Shown here: positions 24,601 to 32,326 of the stretch, piece by piece | Numbering within the stretch: the first letter of the stretch is position 1 | Layout of the letters: each line of letters begins with the position of its first letter | From: a virus | IMG/VR virus record: IMGVR_UViG_3300048592_000644 | Span: 1-54,668 of that record | Direction: 5' to 3' (one strand) | Length of the DNA: 54,668 nt | Made by a program: the position numbers and the translations under genes | Notes under the pieces: model-generated | Database searches by the model: none | The model's input: only the letters and a program-made list of their open reading frames with translations | Told to the model about the DNA's origin: nothing

Positions 24601-26268
24601 TATACGGTTACGAATCCCCTCTAAAACCTCAATTGCCCCGGCAAGTTTGCCTTTGAGGTCAAATGTTTCAATGAGGGATGCACCAATATCTCCCAAAGCT
24701 AATTCAATGTTGTCTTTTAGGGTACTGAACAAACCAGACAACGTTTTAGATTGAGCCTCCATTAACCCGGCAAAGCGGCCACCCTCACCTGTCAGATTCT
24801 TAATAACCTGTTGTAAATCGCTGAAGTGCAACTGCCCATTTTCAGCCATTTTCTTGACTTGCGCCTCAGTCACCCCGTACATTTTGGCGAGTTCAGTAAA
24901 GATGGGGATGCCTCGGTTAGCCAACTCCATTAAATCCATTGTGTATAGAGTTTGTGATGCCCTGGCCTTCCCATATAACAAGGCTAATTCTTTGAGGGGT
25001 GCGCCCGTACCGGCCGCAATATCCCCTAAGCCCCGCATTTCATCAAACACTCCCTCTTGAGTGCTACCAAAAGCAATTAAAATCTTAGTGGCCTCTTGAA
25101 TGTCTGAGAATTGGAAAGGAGTAGCGGCCGAAAAAGATTTAATATCCTCAATCAAAACTTTGGCTTTTTCCGCACTCCCTAACATGGTGGCAAAAGCCAC
25201 TTCTAGTTGCTCGAAGTTAGCGGCCGTCGAAATCGCCGCTCCCCCGGCCAATGTGATAGGGGCGGTAACAAGCATAGAAAGTTGTCCACCAATTGACTGC
25301 ATGGTAGACCCGGCACTTTCCAGCTTAGATTTAAGTGCATCTAGTTTTTGGGACAGACTGGCTACTTGTGCCTCTGCCCCAGATGTATCAACCCCTAACC
25401 GCCCGTTTTTGTCTAGGGGGATGTTTTTAACCTTTTTGCCTAACCTATCAACGCTTTCTTCGGCCCCGGCCGTTTCAGCGTCTACCTTTGTTTTTTTGCG
25501 CCCTTTGGTTGTTTTCTCAATCTTTTGCTCTAAACCGTCTACTTTGGTTTCGGCTTCGGTTGTATCTACTTCTACTTTCGGTTTGCGCCCACGCTTTTTA
25601 CCAACTTTCTCAACAGCCTGTTCTAATTGTTCGGTTTGCTGTTGGGCTTTAGAAGTATCAATATCTATCTTTGGCTTATTAGCCTCAAGGGTTTGGTCTA
25701 ACTTCTCCCCTTGCTGTTCTAAGGCTTTTAACTTTTCTTGTGCTTTGAGGGTATCAATTTCTACCGAATCAGAAAACGCAAATGCCCCTTGCTGTTGCAA
25801 TGCTTGTATTTGCTGTTGGGCTTGAGAGGTATCTAAGGAGACAGGTTCAAAGTTAAAGGTAAGTTGTTTGGCGGCTAACTCATTTAACTTTTGCTCTAGT
25901 TGAGTGACTTGAGAAATGGCCTCTGTGGTGTCAACTTCTACTTTGGCTTTACGGGAACGCCCTTTTTTGGCGGGTGTTTCACCATCGGCCGTGGGCATCC
26001 CTTCCCCGGCCGGTGCAGGTGCTTTGGCTGTCCGTGTTTTTTGGTTGGCACGGTTTAAGGCTTCTGTGGCTTTGGTAAGCTGGTTTATTTGGGCTTGTAT
26101 TTTAGACGAATCAAAACCACCCTGTTCAAGAGAAGATAGGGTGTTCTCTAAATTCTTTAAGTGGTTATCTAATTTATCAAGAGCCTTTTTTGCCCCTTCT
26201 ATCCCCCGTTCAAAGGGAGAGTAGTCGAGGGCAATAATGCCGTAAGCAGAGCCAACATTAACAGCCAT
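21646..26268 (-). CDS. Tail tape measure protein
   Basis: A 1540-residue protein that sets tail length and guides tube assembly. The N-terminus (about 20-320) has at least seven short repeats around VDT-x-x-A, each followed by a coiled-coil segment. Residues about 335-560 match the tape measure N-terminal domain (FSAATPFQFSDIQEATKIL, LIAFGST, LMELANRGIP). Hydrophobic stretches near 565-640 (FLGIAAAIGPLLIGLGGLM) are probable membrane-inserting segments. Later parts are coiled coil and long amphipathic helices, with a Gly/Ser-rich region near 1430-1490. At about 0.15 nm per residue the tail would be near 230 nm. Confidence 0.95.
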   Translation of the reverse strand: MAVNVGSAYGIIALDYSPFERGIEGAKKALDKLDNHLKNLENTLSSLEQGGFDSSKIQAQINQLTKATEALNRANQKTRTAKAPAPAGEGMPTADGETPAKKGRSRKAKVEVDTTEAISQVTQLEQKLNELAAKQLTFNFEPVSLDTSQAQQQIQALQQQGAFAFSDSVEIDTLKAQEKLKALEQQGEKLDQTLEANKPKIDIDTSKAQQQTEQLEQAVEKVGKKRGRKPKVEVDTTEAETKVDGLEQKIEKTTKGRKKTKVDAETAGAEESVDRLGKKVKNIPLDKNGRLGVDTSGAEAQVASLSQKLDALKSKLESAGSTMQSIGGQLSMLVTAPITLAGGAAISTAANFEQLEVAFATMLGSAEKAKVLIEDIKSFSAATPFQFSDIQEATKILIAFGSTQEGVFDEMRGLGDIAAGTGAPLKELALLYGKARASQTLYTMDLMELANRGIPIFTELAKMYGVTEAQVKKMAENGQLHFSDLQQVIKNLTGEGGRFAGLMEAQSKTLSGLFSTLKDNIELALGDIGASLIETFDLKGKLAGAIEVLEGIRNRITDFVKTNPELAKMGFIFLGIAAAIGPLLIGLGGLMTMLSTAIGGLTALAGVFSGPVVIAFLAAGAALYALISDFERVQIAIEDMVNNIGQQFGSLQTTFGGNLGVIVGMFAGAVESVASYGSDLVTVFADGITSAVGVVVEALQYLGSIMTYWLQPNSPPRILPNLDLWGKGAADVYLQGWEKADFQTLQNFGSDIEKLLKTAVDLDQIGELDANKALMSLRDTMANAIEQINQTGSVSPEFFEQIKNTAGVAGEEVARLAELYLKQAEAQERVKKAQEAVASASEKLTAIQLAGAKETAGGGRKGKMSEQMRQQIRAAQNEKAAAEQQLQMAEQESSQAQDELDIFKERLNVATETRDLLAEQLKILEEMNKAGEEFAKKVGGAGKAALKALTTGIDEAVEKLKNAGKGMEGKSFWEQITEGLDEGKGKWQEILDNFRNENGEIDIAIILGKATGVDVEKLQERFDMVEKAAKRLWDTITDIGQGMANALSPVIEDALPDLEAAFTEIGLMLDPLSSLFADAFDGMSAIVSTALRAIAVILVTVIGGLIRGITAALPGIAQAIRGILEIFAGLVKMVKNAFGLIIDIFTGNWGTDEAQQKMEAMKEGFWMVLNGMWNIVSGVFSAIYGAITGFISGAATAAINYLLGLEGDSAKTWEEIKTSIYDAAKSIYDAVVLWVSKMYDAAVEWFTSIKDKAVEKWEAIKTTVAEKVALMVEAIKLLWNEFGVYWLGKLLSIYNDAVDKFEEVKTAVSTKIDELKTALMDKVTEILGIWTGLYDEMALAVNDKFGFIITAVSDKMTEVINTIKGFVSQFVTVGTELINGIRDGFVAGVAGFINAVSDAMGLAEDAAKEGGNKQDKDTPGGNSGSGGSSSSGQGNASTAADRPAGAASASTSNANRPPAGDTVAGMSGTRSTTNAPAGSNDPQMQQIINLLKEFLARPSSVSVIIEGQQAASLLQTATRGDIEAFAEKIADVIQRRRFSG

Positions 26269-26288
26269 TGCCGCACTCCTGGGTTAGT

Positions 26289-27479
26289 TTATAAACCCCA
26301 TTTATCCATTAGTTGGGTAGACAGGGTAGTTACAGTATCATCGGACAACGCGCCGCTAAAAACTAAAATCTCTGACACATCCATATCCATTAACCCACCA
26401 CCAATATAGGAAGTTGCCAGTATTAAACCGTGCATCTGTTGGGCTGGAACGGGGAGGGAGAGGTAATTGGTGGTGTTTTGTAATACCCCATTTCTGAACC
26501 TTTTGGCATTATCATTGCCAATTACAAAGGCCCATACTCGGTTAGTCCCCGTATCATTGCCCACACTTACCGCCCCCATAGACAGCGTTTGTGTGCCAAT
26601 GGTCATTTGCCATGTTCCCCCATCAAATCTTGCGGCAATGCGGGATGTATCGGCCGTGGCAAAGAACGCCCCAGGGGAATCAAAAATGTACCTCACCCCG
26701 GCCGGGGAATTAAAAGAAGCTACCATAATTACAGTAAGCGGCCGGTTGATAATTGGCCCCGTCCCAACTCCACCAGTGCTTAAATTGTCATCTGCCCCAT
26801 CAAAAGAAATATGGGGCAACGTTGTAATGGTTGATTGGGTGAATGTCGGCCGGGCGGCGTTTGTGGCCTGATTAAGATTGTGTTGCCCATTTCCTAAATC
26901 TCGCCATGAACTAACGGCTTGGCCGGTATCAAAGGTGTCAATTTCCGCTATTGCAGAGTAAGACAAAACAGGGGCAAGGGGCAAAGGGGATGGGTTAATT
27001 GCCTGACTACTTGTGTGGGTTACAAGTTCCGCTTGTCTGGCAATCCCGCCACCTGACAAAATATAAAATTCATCTTGTGACATTTGTCCGGCAATGTCAC
27101 CCACCAAAACAGCATTGACCAATCGGAGGTGCATATCTCCCCGGCCGTCTGAGGCAATGGCTTGACCTATGATGGTAAATTGCGGGAAGTAGTCACCACT
27201 CCCCATAGTCAATATTTGGCTAGTACCAACACCCTCAGACACTTCTAAAAGTTCCCGGCCGGTCATAATGGCATAGGCTTCTAGGGAGATTGACCCTTCC
27301 TCAAAGCTGAAATTAAAGCCTGTTGTTTGGGTAAATGCCCCTAGAAGTTGCCCACTAGCTCTTACCTCTTTGGTTTCCGTAGTTTCTTGGATAGACAACA
27401 TAGCCCCGCACATATCAGCGCGGCGGCCGGTGTTATCCACTACAGTTAAAGCACGGAGACCAAAAGGTTTAAGAGACAT
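26289..27479 (-). CDS. Tail tube paralog with C-terminal lectin-like domain (copy 3)
   Basis: A 396-residue protein. Residues about 1-165 match two other genes (27926-29050 and 33121-33732): start SLKPFGLRALTVVDNTGR, a Cys near 24, the segment DYFPQFTIIGQAIASDGRGD, then DEFYILSGGGIA. That domain is read as a tail tube subunit. Residues about 185-396 are a concanavalin/LamG-like beta sandwich (HISFDGADDNLS, LTVIMVASFNS, ISEILVFSGAL-like ending, QLMDKWGL). The lectin part would project from the tail and could bind surface glycans. It lies between a TM protein and the tape measure gene. Confidence 0.7.
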   Translation of the reverse strand: MSLKPFGLRALTVVDNTGRRADMCGAMLSIQETTETKEVRASGQLLGAFTQTTGFNFSFEEGSISLEAYAIMTGRELLEVSEGVGTSQILTMGSGDYFPQFTIIGQAIASDGRGDMHLRLVNAVLVGDIAGQMSQDEFYILSGGGIARQAELVTHTSSQAINPSPLPLAPVLSYSAIAEIDTFDTGQAVSSWRDLGNGQHNLNQATNAARPTFTQSTITTLPHISFDGADDNLSTGGVGTGPIINRPLTVIMVASFNSPAGVRYIFDSPGAFFATADTSRIAARFDGGTWQMTIGTQTLSMGAVSVGNDTGTNRVWAFVIGNDNAKRFRNGVLQNTTNYLSLPVPAQQMHGLILATSYIGGGLMDMDVSEILVFSGALSDDTVTTLSTQLMDKWGL

Positions 27480-27481
27480 AT

Positions 27482-27865
27482 TTACTCCATTCCTTCTAAA
27501 TCGGCATCGCTTTCGTCGTATTCATCGTTAAGATGAACATGGACATGGACTTCTAAGGCACTTTTGACAACATCTACGCCCTTTTTGGCGTTAGTAGGGG
27601 TTGTCCGGGGCGCATCTTCTAAAGTTTGTTTGTACGGGTTACGGGGTTGGCTGTTCTCCCCAAAGCAGGTAAACCCCGCTCCCAGTGCCATCGCAGTAGC
27701 GGCAAACCAAACCACCTGTGCGGCAAATTCGGCCGGTACGTCAATGCCAAACCGCTTATCTAAGGTGAATTGATAACTGTCAGTCTTGCTGATATATGTA
27801 CCAGTCAGTCCGGGGACTTCGCAGTTATCGCAAACAACTTGTCCGTTTTGTTGTAAGGTGAACAT
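27482..27865 (-). CDS. Hypothetical protein between two tail tube paralogs
   Basis: A 127-residue protein. The N-terminus has a Cys-x-x-Cys (VCDNC), followed by a beta segment, a hydrophobic stretch (about 48-68, AAQVVWFAATAMALGAGF) and an acidic C-terminus after HVHVHLN. It follows the intrinsic terminator at 27884-27909, so it should be expressed below the level of the gene upstream. No family is recognised. Confidence 0.55.
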   Translation of the reverse strand: MFTLQQNGQVVCDNCEVPGLTGTYISKTDSYQFTLDKRFGIDVPAEFAAQVVWFAATAMALGAGFTCFGENSQPRNPYKQTLEDAPRTTPTNAKKGVDVVKSALEVHVHVHLNDEYDESDADLEGME

Positions 27866-27883
27866 CTTTTCCCTCTTTCTATA

Positions 27884-27909
27884 AAAAAGTGGGAGGCTTT
27901 TGGCCTCCC
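27884..27909 (-). terminator. Internal terminator after the presumed major tail tube gene
   Basis: GGGAGGC stem with its complement and loop CAAAA, followed leftward by ACTTTTTT. It sits 16 bp after the stop of the 27926-29050 gene. Partial terminators after highly expressed major tail genes are common, so this supports that gene as the abundant tube subunit. Confidence 0.85.
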
Positions 27910-27925
27910 TTCCTTCACAGTTGGG

Positions 27926-29050
27926 TTAGACAATACCCCATTTATCCATCAGTTGTGCGCCTAACAATTGAGCCTCAGCCAGACTTAACGCCCGGCCGAT
28001 GATACGCACTTCGCTAAGGTTCATTTCTACCACGCCCAGGGTAAGGGCGGTTAAGTCACCAGCCATCGTTGCCCCAGAGGTGTCTACCTCATTGTCAAAC
28101 AAAATGTAACTGGTTGCCCCATTACTGATAACAGTAAGCAACTTCCAGTCAGCTACCGTTTCAGAGCCAGTTTGGGCTACGGTATCTACGGTCACTTCCC
28201 CGGTTGTACCCACCTCTACCTCAAAAGTAGCGGCTAACAAGTTTCCTGCTAAAGCGGGAGCTTGGGCTTCTACTACTAAAAAGAGGGTAAAGGGTGCATC
28301 CTGAGCCACCCCTGCGGCTGTTACAGCATCCCCGGCCCCGTCAAAAACGAAGGTTGGGTAAGAGCCGTTAAAGCCGTTGGCGGAATAGAGGGGTTGGTTG
28401 GCGAGTGTGCCTTGAATAGCATCCCAACCATTGGCTGACAGGTCAAAAATAGTTGGTACGGGGTCGCCATCGGTGTAGCTATCGGTGCAGGATTGCGCGT
28501 CAAGCCAAAAGATAGGCAGAAATGCTTCGGGGGCCGGTGTGTTGGTCGGCTCTACTACCGCATCATGTTGTACCCATTCAAACAGGTTTCCATCGCGGCC
28601 TTCTGCTACCCCAGACCAAGAGAATGTAGAAAACTCGTCCTGGTTAGCAGAAAACTCATTGGATTCAACTCTTACGCCAAAAATCCGTAGATGCAGGTCT
28701 GCATCGCCGTTTTGCCCCACAACTTTGCCAACAAAGTCAAAGCGGGGCATTAAGTGGCCTTCAGGGATAATGGTTGATTTAGATGCAACGGGACTGCCGT
28801 CTACAATCAAGTTGTGGTTGATTGGTTCAATGCCATACAAAACCCGCATTTCTTCTGGGCTGTACCCATGTTCCTCTGCGGCAACAGTAATGGTATTGAG
28901 GCGTGTAGCAGAGGTCGTGCGGTCGTTGCACTTACTTTCTGTCCGTGTAAAGTTCATGGTCAGGGTAAGTGAGACAGAACACGGCACAGCTACCCCATCA
29001 CAGTCAATCAGGTGTGTTACCCTGAGACCAAACGTTTTTAGGTTACTCAT
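27926..29050 (-). CDS. Tail tube paralog with C-terminal lectin-like domain (copy 2, probable major tube)
   Basis: A 374-residue protein. The N-terminal tube domain (about 1-165) parallels the other two copies: NLKTFGLRVTHLIDCDGVAV, ESKCNDRTTS, HLMPRFDFVGKVVGQNGDAD, QDEFSTFSWSGVA. The C-terminal 190 residues form a LamG/concanavalin-like domain (FWLDAQS, PTFVFDGAGDAV, FTLFLVVEAQA, LSEVRIIGRALS, ending AQLMDKWGIV). It has a strong GGAGG ribosome site and is followed by its own terminator, both consistent with high expression. Confidence 0.75.
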   Translation of the reverse strand: MSNLKTFGLRVTHLIDCDGVAVPCSVSLTLTMNFTRTESKCNDRTTSATRLNTITVAAEEHGYSPEEMRVLYGIEPINHNLIVDGSPVASKSTIIPEGHLMPRFDFVGKVVGQNGDADLHLRIFGVRVESNEFSANQDEFSTFSWSGVAEGRDGNLFEWVQHDAVVEPTNTPAPEAFLPIFWLDAQSCTDSYTDGDPVPTIFDLSANGWDAIQGTLANQPLYSANGFNGSYPTFVFDGAGDAVTAAGVAQDAPFTLFLVVEAQAPALAGNLLAATFEVEVGTTGEVTVDTVAQTGSETVADWKLLTVISNGATSYILFDNEVDTSGATMAGDLTALTLGVVEMNLSEVRIIGRALSLAEAQLLGAQLMDKWGIV

Positions 29051-29084
29051 TGGTGGTGTTCCTCCATAAATGGCCGCACGTTAT

Positions 29085-29987
29085 CTACAGGTTTTTCCAA
29101 AAGTCATCGGTAATAATTAAATCAGCAAGGGGAGTAACTACCGTTTCTACTTCGGCCTGTCCTAAGTGATTAACGATAGGTCGCCCTTGAGGGTCACGTT
29201 TTTGCCGTGTTTCCTCACGATACCCCAGAATTTTCCGGGGGTCGTGGTCTGACTTCTTTACCTCTGGCTTAATGTCATGTAACTGGCTAGATAATCCGTG
29301 CAGTCTATCATCTTCTTTCGTGGTTTGTTCAACGTGCTTGAAGTTATGCTCAAAATAGTCATATCCAAGCCATTGATACAACTCTTTCATCATAACCTCT
29401 GGTTCGTTTACCAAACGGTCATACTCCACAAAAAACATTGAATCTCTAAAGCCCCATTGAACGGCTAGTTTAATCATGTTAGCCGGATGCCCCGCCATCC
29501 CGTTAGACGAGGCCCATACTTTGATTCTATCTTCAATGGTTGCCATAGAAGCATCTTTTGGAGCGGCCGGGGGTGCGCCTGTCGCAACAGCCCGACGATA
29601 CTCTAGTTCAAGTGAAGTCAAGATACCTACCGTGTCCCGCACAGGCACAATCAGCTTGACGGGGTAAGGTAAAGTAGCCTGTAAAAACATTAGGTGTTCG
29701 GGATTGTTCCAGCCTCGGTTTTTATCAAAAATAACCGGGGCTGTTTCCCTTGCATAAAACCCATCTATGATGCCTCGCAAAACCCCCATTTTGCGTTGCC
29801 CATTGATGGTTTTATCCTCAGCTAAATTCAGATATATCTTGTCCCACTGGTTTTTAATGGATACCGTTAGCTCCATGAGGGAGCTAGTACCAGATGCCCG
29901 AAATTGCGGGTTTTGGTTCAAGATATTACAGAGTAACGTTGACCCTGTGCGGGGTAATCCCCCTATAAAATGCACTGTTTTGTTCAT
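29085..29987 (-). CDS. Sulfotransferase (PAPS-dependent)
   Basis: A 300-residue enzyme predicted to move a sulfuryl group from PAPS to an acceptor. The 5'-phosphosulfate loop GLPRTGSTLLC lies at about 10-20 and the 3'-phosphate motif VRDTVGILTSLE (Arg and Ser) near 116-127. The EYDRLVNEPEVMMKELYQWLGYD stretch is typical of the family's C-terminal part. The acceptor is unknown: host surface glycan, phage tail protein or small molecule. It lies inside the tail cluster between fibre and tube genes, with the palindrome at 30006-30019 about 20 bp upstream of its start, so it may be a separately controlled added gene (moron). Confidence 0.85.
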   Translation of the reverse strand: MNKTVHFIGGLPRTGSTLLCNILNQNPQFRASGTSSLMELTVSIKNQWDKIYLNLAEDKTINGQRKMGVLRGIIDGFYARETAPVIFDKNRGWNNPEHLMFLQATLPYPVKLIVPVRDTVGILTSLELEYRRAVATGAPPAAPKDASMATIEDRIKVWASSNGMAGHPANMIKLAVQWGFRDSMFFVEYDRLVNEPEVMMKELYQWLGYDYFEHNFKHVEQTTKEDDRLHGLSSQLHDIKPEVKKSDHDPRKILGYREETRQKRDPQGRPIVNHLGQAEVETVVTPLADLIITDDFWKNL

Positions 29988-30005
29988 ATTCTTAATTTCC
30001 CCTTT

Positions 30006-30019
30006 CTTGAATATTCAAA
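30006..30019. repeat. Dispersed palindrome CTTGAATATTCAAA, copy 5
   Basis: Perfect TTGAATATTCAA core in the 38-bp gap between the last fibre paralog and the sulfotransferase, upstream of the latter's ribosome site. Confidence 0.75.
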
Positions 30020-30025
30020 ACTAAA

Positions 30026-30790
30026 CTAAATTTGACGAAGTAATAACCAAAAATTAGTGCCATTCACATTGACCAAAATCCGATGCGTAGCGGCACTAGC
30101 CGAACTGCTTAACGCTTGGTTGACATACAGTTTAGGCATGGTGAACTCACCGGCCGGGCTACAACTAAATGTGTAGCTACTGCTTGGCCCCAAAACGATG
30201 GCCCCGTCTACCAAACAATCAACACCATTACCAATTGCTATACCACCTACTCTGGCATTAGCATTTTCACCAATGGCAATTGCCCCATCCCGGCCGGTCG
30301 CATTACGGCCGATAAGGACACTTCCTTTATCCGTTACTCCACCGCCACTGGCTACATTTGCCCCATCACCAATCACGATAGAAAAAGGTTCTCTGGCAAT
30401 GGCATTGCGCCCCATTACCACACAGTCATCGGCAAGCAAGGTAGTTGGCCCTATGGCAACTGAACGGGCGTTATAGCCTGGCCCACTGGTGATATTGAGG
30501 CTGTACAGGGTCGTACCTTTGCGCTTCATAACTTGGTCGCTTGGAACTACCACTACCGGCCCCGCCACTACATCCCCATCTCTGGCTTCTGCACTTGTGG
30601 CAAAACGGGCGATACCAAACACCCCGGTTGTGGCATCAGGGAACGTAGTTGCAGAGGCTATCTCATTAAATACCCCATCGTCCCCTTTCGTTCCAAATGC
30701 CCCTTCCTCAAAGCCAATGGCATACTGCCCTGGCACGGCCGGGGTTGGGAGAAAAGAGCCATAATTACCACCTAAAATAATGCGTGACAT
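30026..30790 (-). CDS. YadA-head-like trimeric fibre protein, paralog 3
   Basis: A 254-residue structural protein. The middle and C-terminal part (about 110-215) is made of short repeats of the type SVAIG, VVMGRNAIA, IVIGDGANV, SVLIGRNATG, AIAIGENANA, GIAIGNG, the signature of YadA/Hep-Hag head repeats that fold as trimeric left-handed beta rolls. The N-terminus is a phage-fibre-like region with TGVFGIARFATSAEARDGD. The end HRILVNVNGTNFWLLL is shared with two upstream paralogs. A receptor-binding or decorating fibre is inferred. Confidence 0.75.
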   Translation of the reverse strand: MSRIILGGNYGSFLPTPAVPGQYAIGFEEGAFGTKGDDGVFNEIASATTFPDATTGVFGIARFATSAEARDGDVVAGPVVVVPSDQVMKRKGTTLYSLNITSGPGYNARSVAIGPTTLLADDCVVMGRNAIAREPFSIVIGDGANVASGGGVTDKGSVLIGRNATGRDGAIAIGENANARVGGIAIGNGVDCLVDGAIVLGPSSSYTFSCSPAGEFTMPKLYVNQALSSSASAATHRILVNVNGTNFWLLLRQI

Positions 30791-30799
30791 AGCTTCTCC

Positions 30800-31549
30800 T
30801 TAGACCAAAGAAATAAGAGCCGCATAAGGCGTACCGTTGACATGAAGGGTTACATAGCGGCTAATACTCCCCCCGCCAATCACGGCCGGGGCAGTATTCA
30901 TTCTGAGGCTTTGAATATTCAAGCGGTTACTGGTGTCTATCCAAAATTCGGCCCCGCCTTTTGACTTAAAGCGTACTTTGTAGGGGGATAAATCAGCGGC
31001 CGCCACGTCGAAACCAACCACTGTTTTGTCAATTCCGGCCGAAGCCGCATAACCTATGGCTGTCCCCCTGGTTGAGGCAAAAGAACGGCCGCCGATGGTG
31101 ACTGCGCTGTAACTATCGGCTTCCGCTTGAGAGCCAATAACCACACTACCGTTAATCCCCCCATTTCGGGCAACAGCCCCATAGCCAATAAGAACACAAT
31201 CATTATTATTGCCATCTGAGACAATCCCATCTCCTAATGTGACTTCACCAAATCCCCAATCGCCATTACCGCCTAGCGTGATGATACTGCCCGAAAGAGT
31301 ATCAACCATTACGTTTTGTCCGGCCGGGGTAAGTGCTTTGTTGCTCACCACGCCTCTGCGCCCTTCGGCCGCTGTGGCAAACTGAACTAACCCCTTTTGA
31401 ACTGTTGTGGCTTGCGGAATAACCGCCGCTAGGGTTTTGGTAGAGCCATCATTGGCTTTAGAAGTAAGTTGCCCAGCTTGCATCCCTAAAATAATGTAAC
31501 TGGTGCTAGGCGGGGTAGGTAGTGTGGCTACGGTTGGTTGTATTAACAT
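30800..31549 (-). CDS. YadA-head-like trimeric fibre protein, paralog 2
   Basis: A protein of 249 residues when started at ATG 31549, which has AGGAG upstream and does not overlap the preceding gene. It has the same order as its neighbours: N-terminal fibre segment (ATTVQKGLVQFATAAEGRRG), head-repeat region (CVLIGYGAVARNG, SVVIGSQAEADS, AVTIGGRSFAS, GTAIGYAASAG, TVVGFDVAA), then YVTLHVNGTPYAALISLV. The palindrome at 30910-30923 lies near the end of the repeat region and encodes LNIQ. Confidence 0.75.
   Translation of the reverse strand: MLIQPTVATLPTPPSTSYIILGMQAGQLTSKANDGSTKTLAAVIPQATTVQKGLVQFATAAEGRRGVVSNKALTPAGQNVMVDTLSGSIITLGGNGDWGFGEVTLGDGIVSDGNNNDCVLIGYGAVARNGGINGSVVIGSQAEADSYSAVTIGGRSFASTRGTAIGYAASAGIDKTVVGFDVAAADLSPYKVRFKSKGGAEFWIDTSNRLNIQSLRMNTAPAVIGGGSISRYVTLHVNGTPYAALISLV
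30910..30923. repeat. Dispersed palindrome TTTGAATATTCAAG, copy 6
   Basis: Perfect TTGAATATTCAA core inside fibre paralog 2, encoding LNIQ. Confidence 0.7.
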
Positions 31550-31556
31550 AACTCTC

Positions 31557-32324
31557 CTACACACTCGCTAAGAGCAGAAAGCAGTCGCCATTTTGCGTGT
31601 TTATAATTACTTTGTGTGTTGGGGCCATAGGCGTTGCTTCCACAGTGCCTAAGAAGTTAATGCCAGACACCCGCAGTTCATTGTTATAAGAATCTAGTGC
31701 CAACACCTCTTGCCCATTTACCCCTACGGAAAACCGGGGATAGATAGCGGAGGGGTCTATATCGCTACCGATAACTACCTGTTCATAATAACAGTTAGCA
31801 CCTTTACCAATGGCAATAGGATTATTACCCCTTGTATAAGAAGCATAGCCTATGGAAATGGGGTCATTCCCCGCCACACCATCATAGATAAAGTTGCCAA
31901 TGATGATTGACCTAACCATGTTGATACTAGCCGGGGATGGTCTACCGCTAATAACGATTGAATATGCCCCTGAAACATAGCTATATGAATTGGCAAAGAC
32001 AATGGCGTGGTTTCCTGTTACATAAGGCTTTGCGTACCTTGTGGCAATACGGTTATTGGTGTTCAAGATGATAGGCATTTGTTCTGGCTTCATAGCCTTA
32101 TCTGCTACCGTATCATCGTAGAGTTCAGGGGTGTCAGCCAACTTAATTAAGCCAGGGGTGGTAGTGTTTCCATACCCAGGGGTTGCGGCTTCACCCAAAA
32201 CAATTTTTTCGCCCAGTGAATCTTTGATAACAATTTCCTCACCATAGGCCCCCAATGAAAAGAAATTTTGGGGCGGGTTTGGAAGTTCAGATAAATTTAC
32301 GCCTAGCTGTATACCTGCGGTCAT
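31557..32324 (-). CDS. YadA-head-like trimeric fibre protein, paralog 1
   Basis: A 255-residue paralog of the two following genes. It has an N-terminal segment with TTPGLIKLADTPELYDD, then repeats such as AIVFANSYSYVSG, SIVISGRPSPAS, SIIIGNFIYDG, PISIGYASYTRGN, PIAIGKGANC, QVVIGSDID, and the shared end HKVIINTQNGDCFLLLASV. The repeats are less regular than in paralog 3. Three tandem copies suggest hetero- or homotrimeric fibres of differing specificity. Confidence 0.7.
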   Translation of the reverse strand: MTAGIQLGVNLSELPNPPQNFFSLGAYGEEIVIKDSLGEKIVLGEAATPGYGNTTTPGLIKLADTPELYDDTVADKAMKPEQMPIILNTNNRIATRYAKPYVTGNHAIVFANSYSYVSGAYSIVISGRPSPASINMVRSIIIGNFIYDGVAGNDPISIGYASYTRGNNPIAIGKGANCYYEQVVIGSDIDPSAIYPRFSVGVNGQEVLALDSYNNELRVSGINFLGTVEATPMAPTHKVIINTQNGDCFLLLASV

Positions 32325-32326
32325 AG

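Noticed and set aside
25100-25825. Long plus-strand ORF of 241 codons opposite the tape measure gene
   Set aside because: It is the antisense shadow of the repetitive coiled-coil N-terminus; low-complexity Ser/Ala/Thr composition and no ribosome site. The same holds for the plus ORFs at 21704-22165 and 23162-23587.
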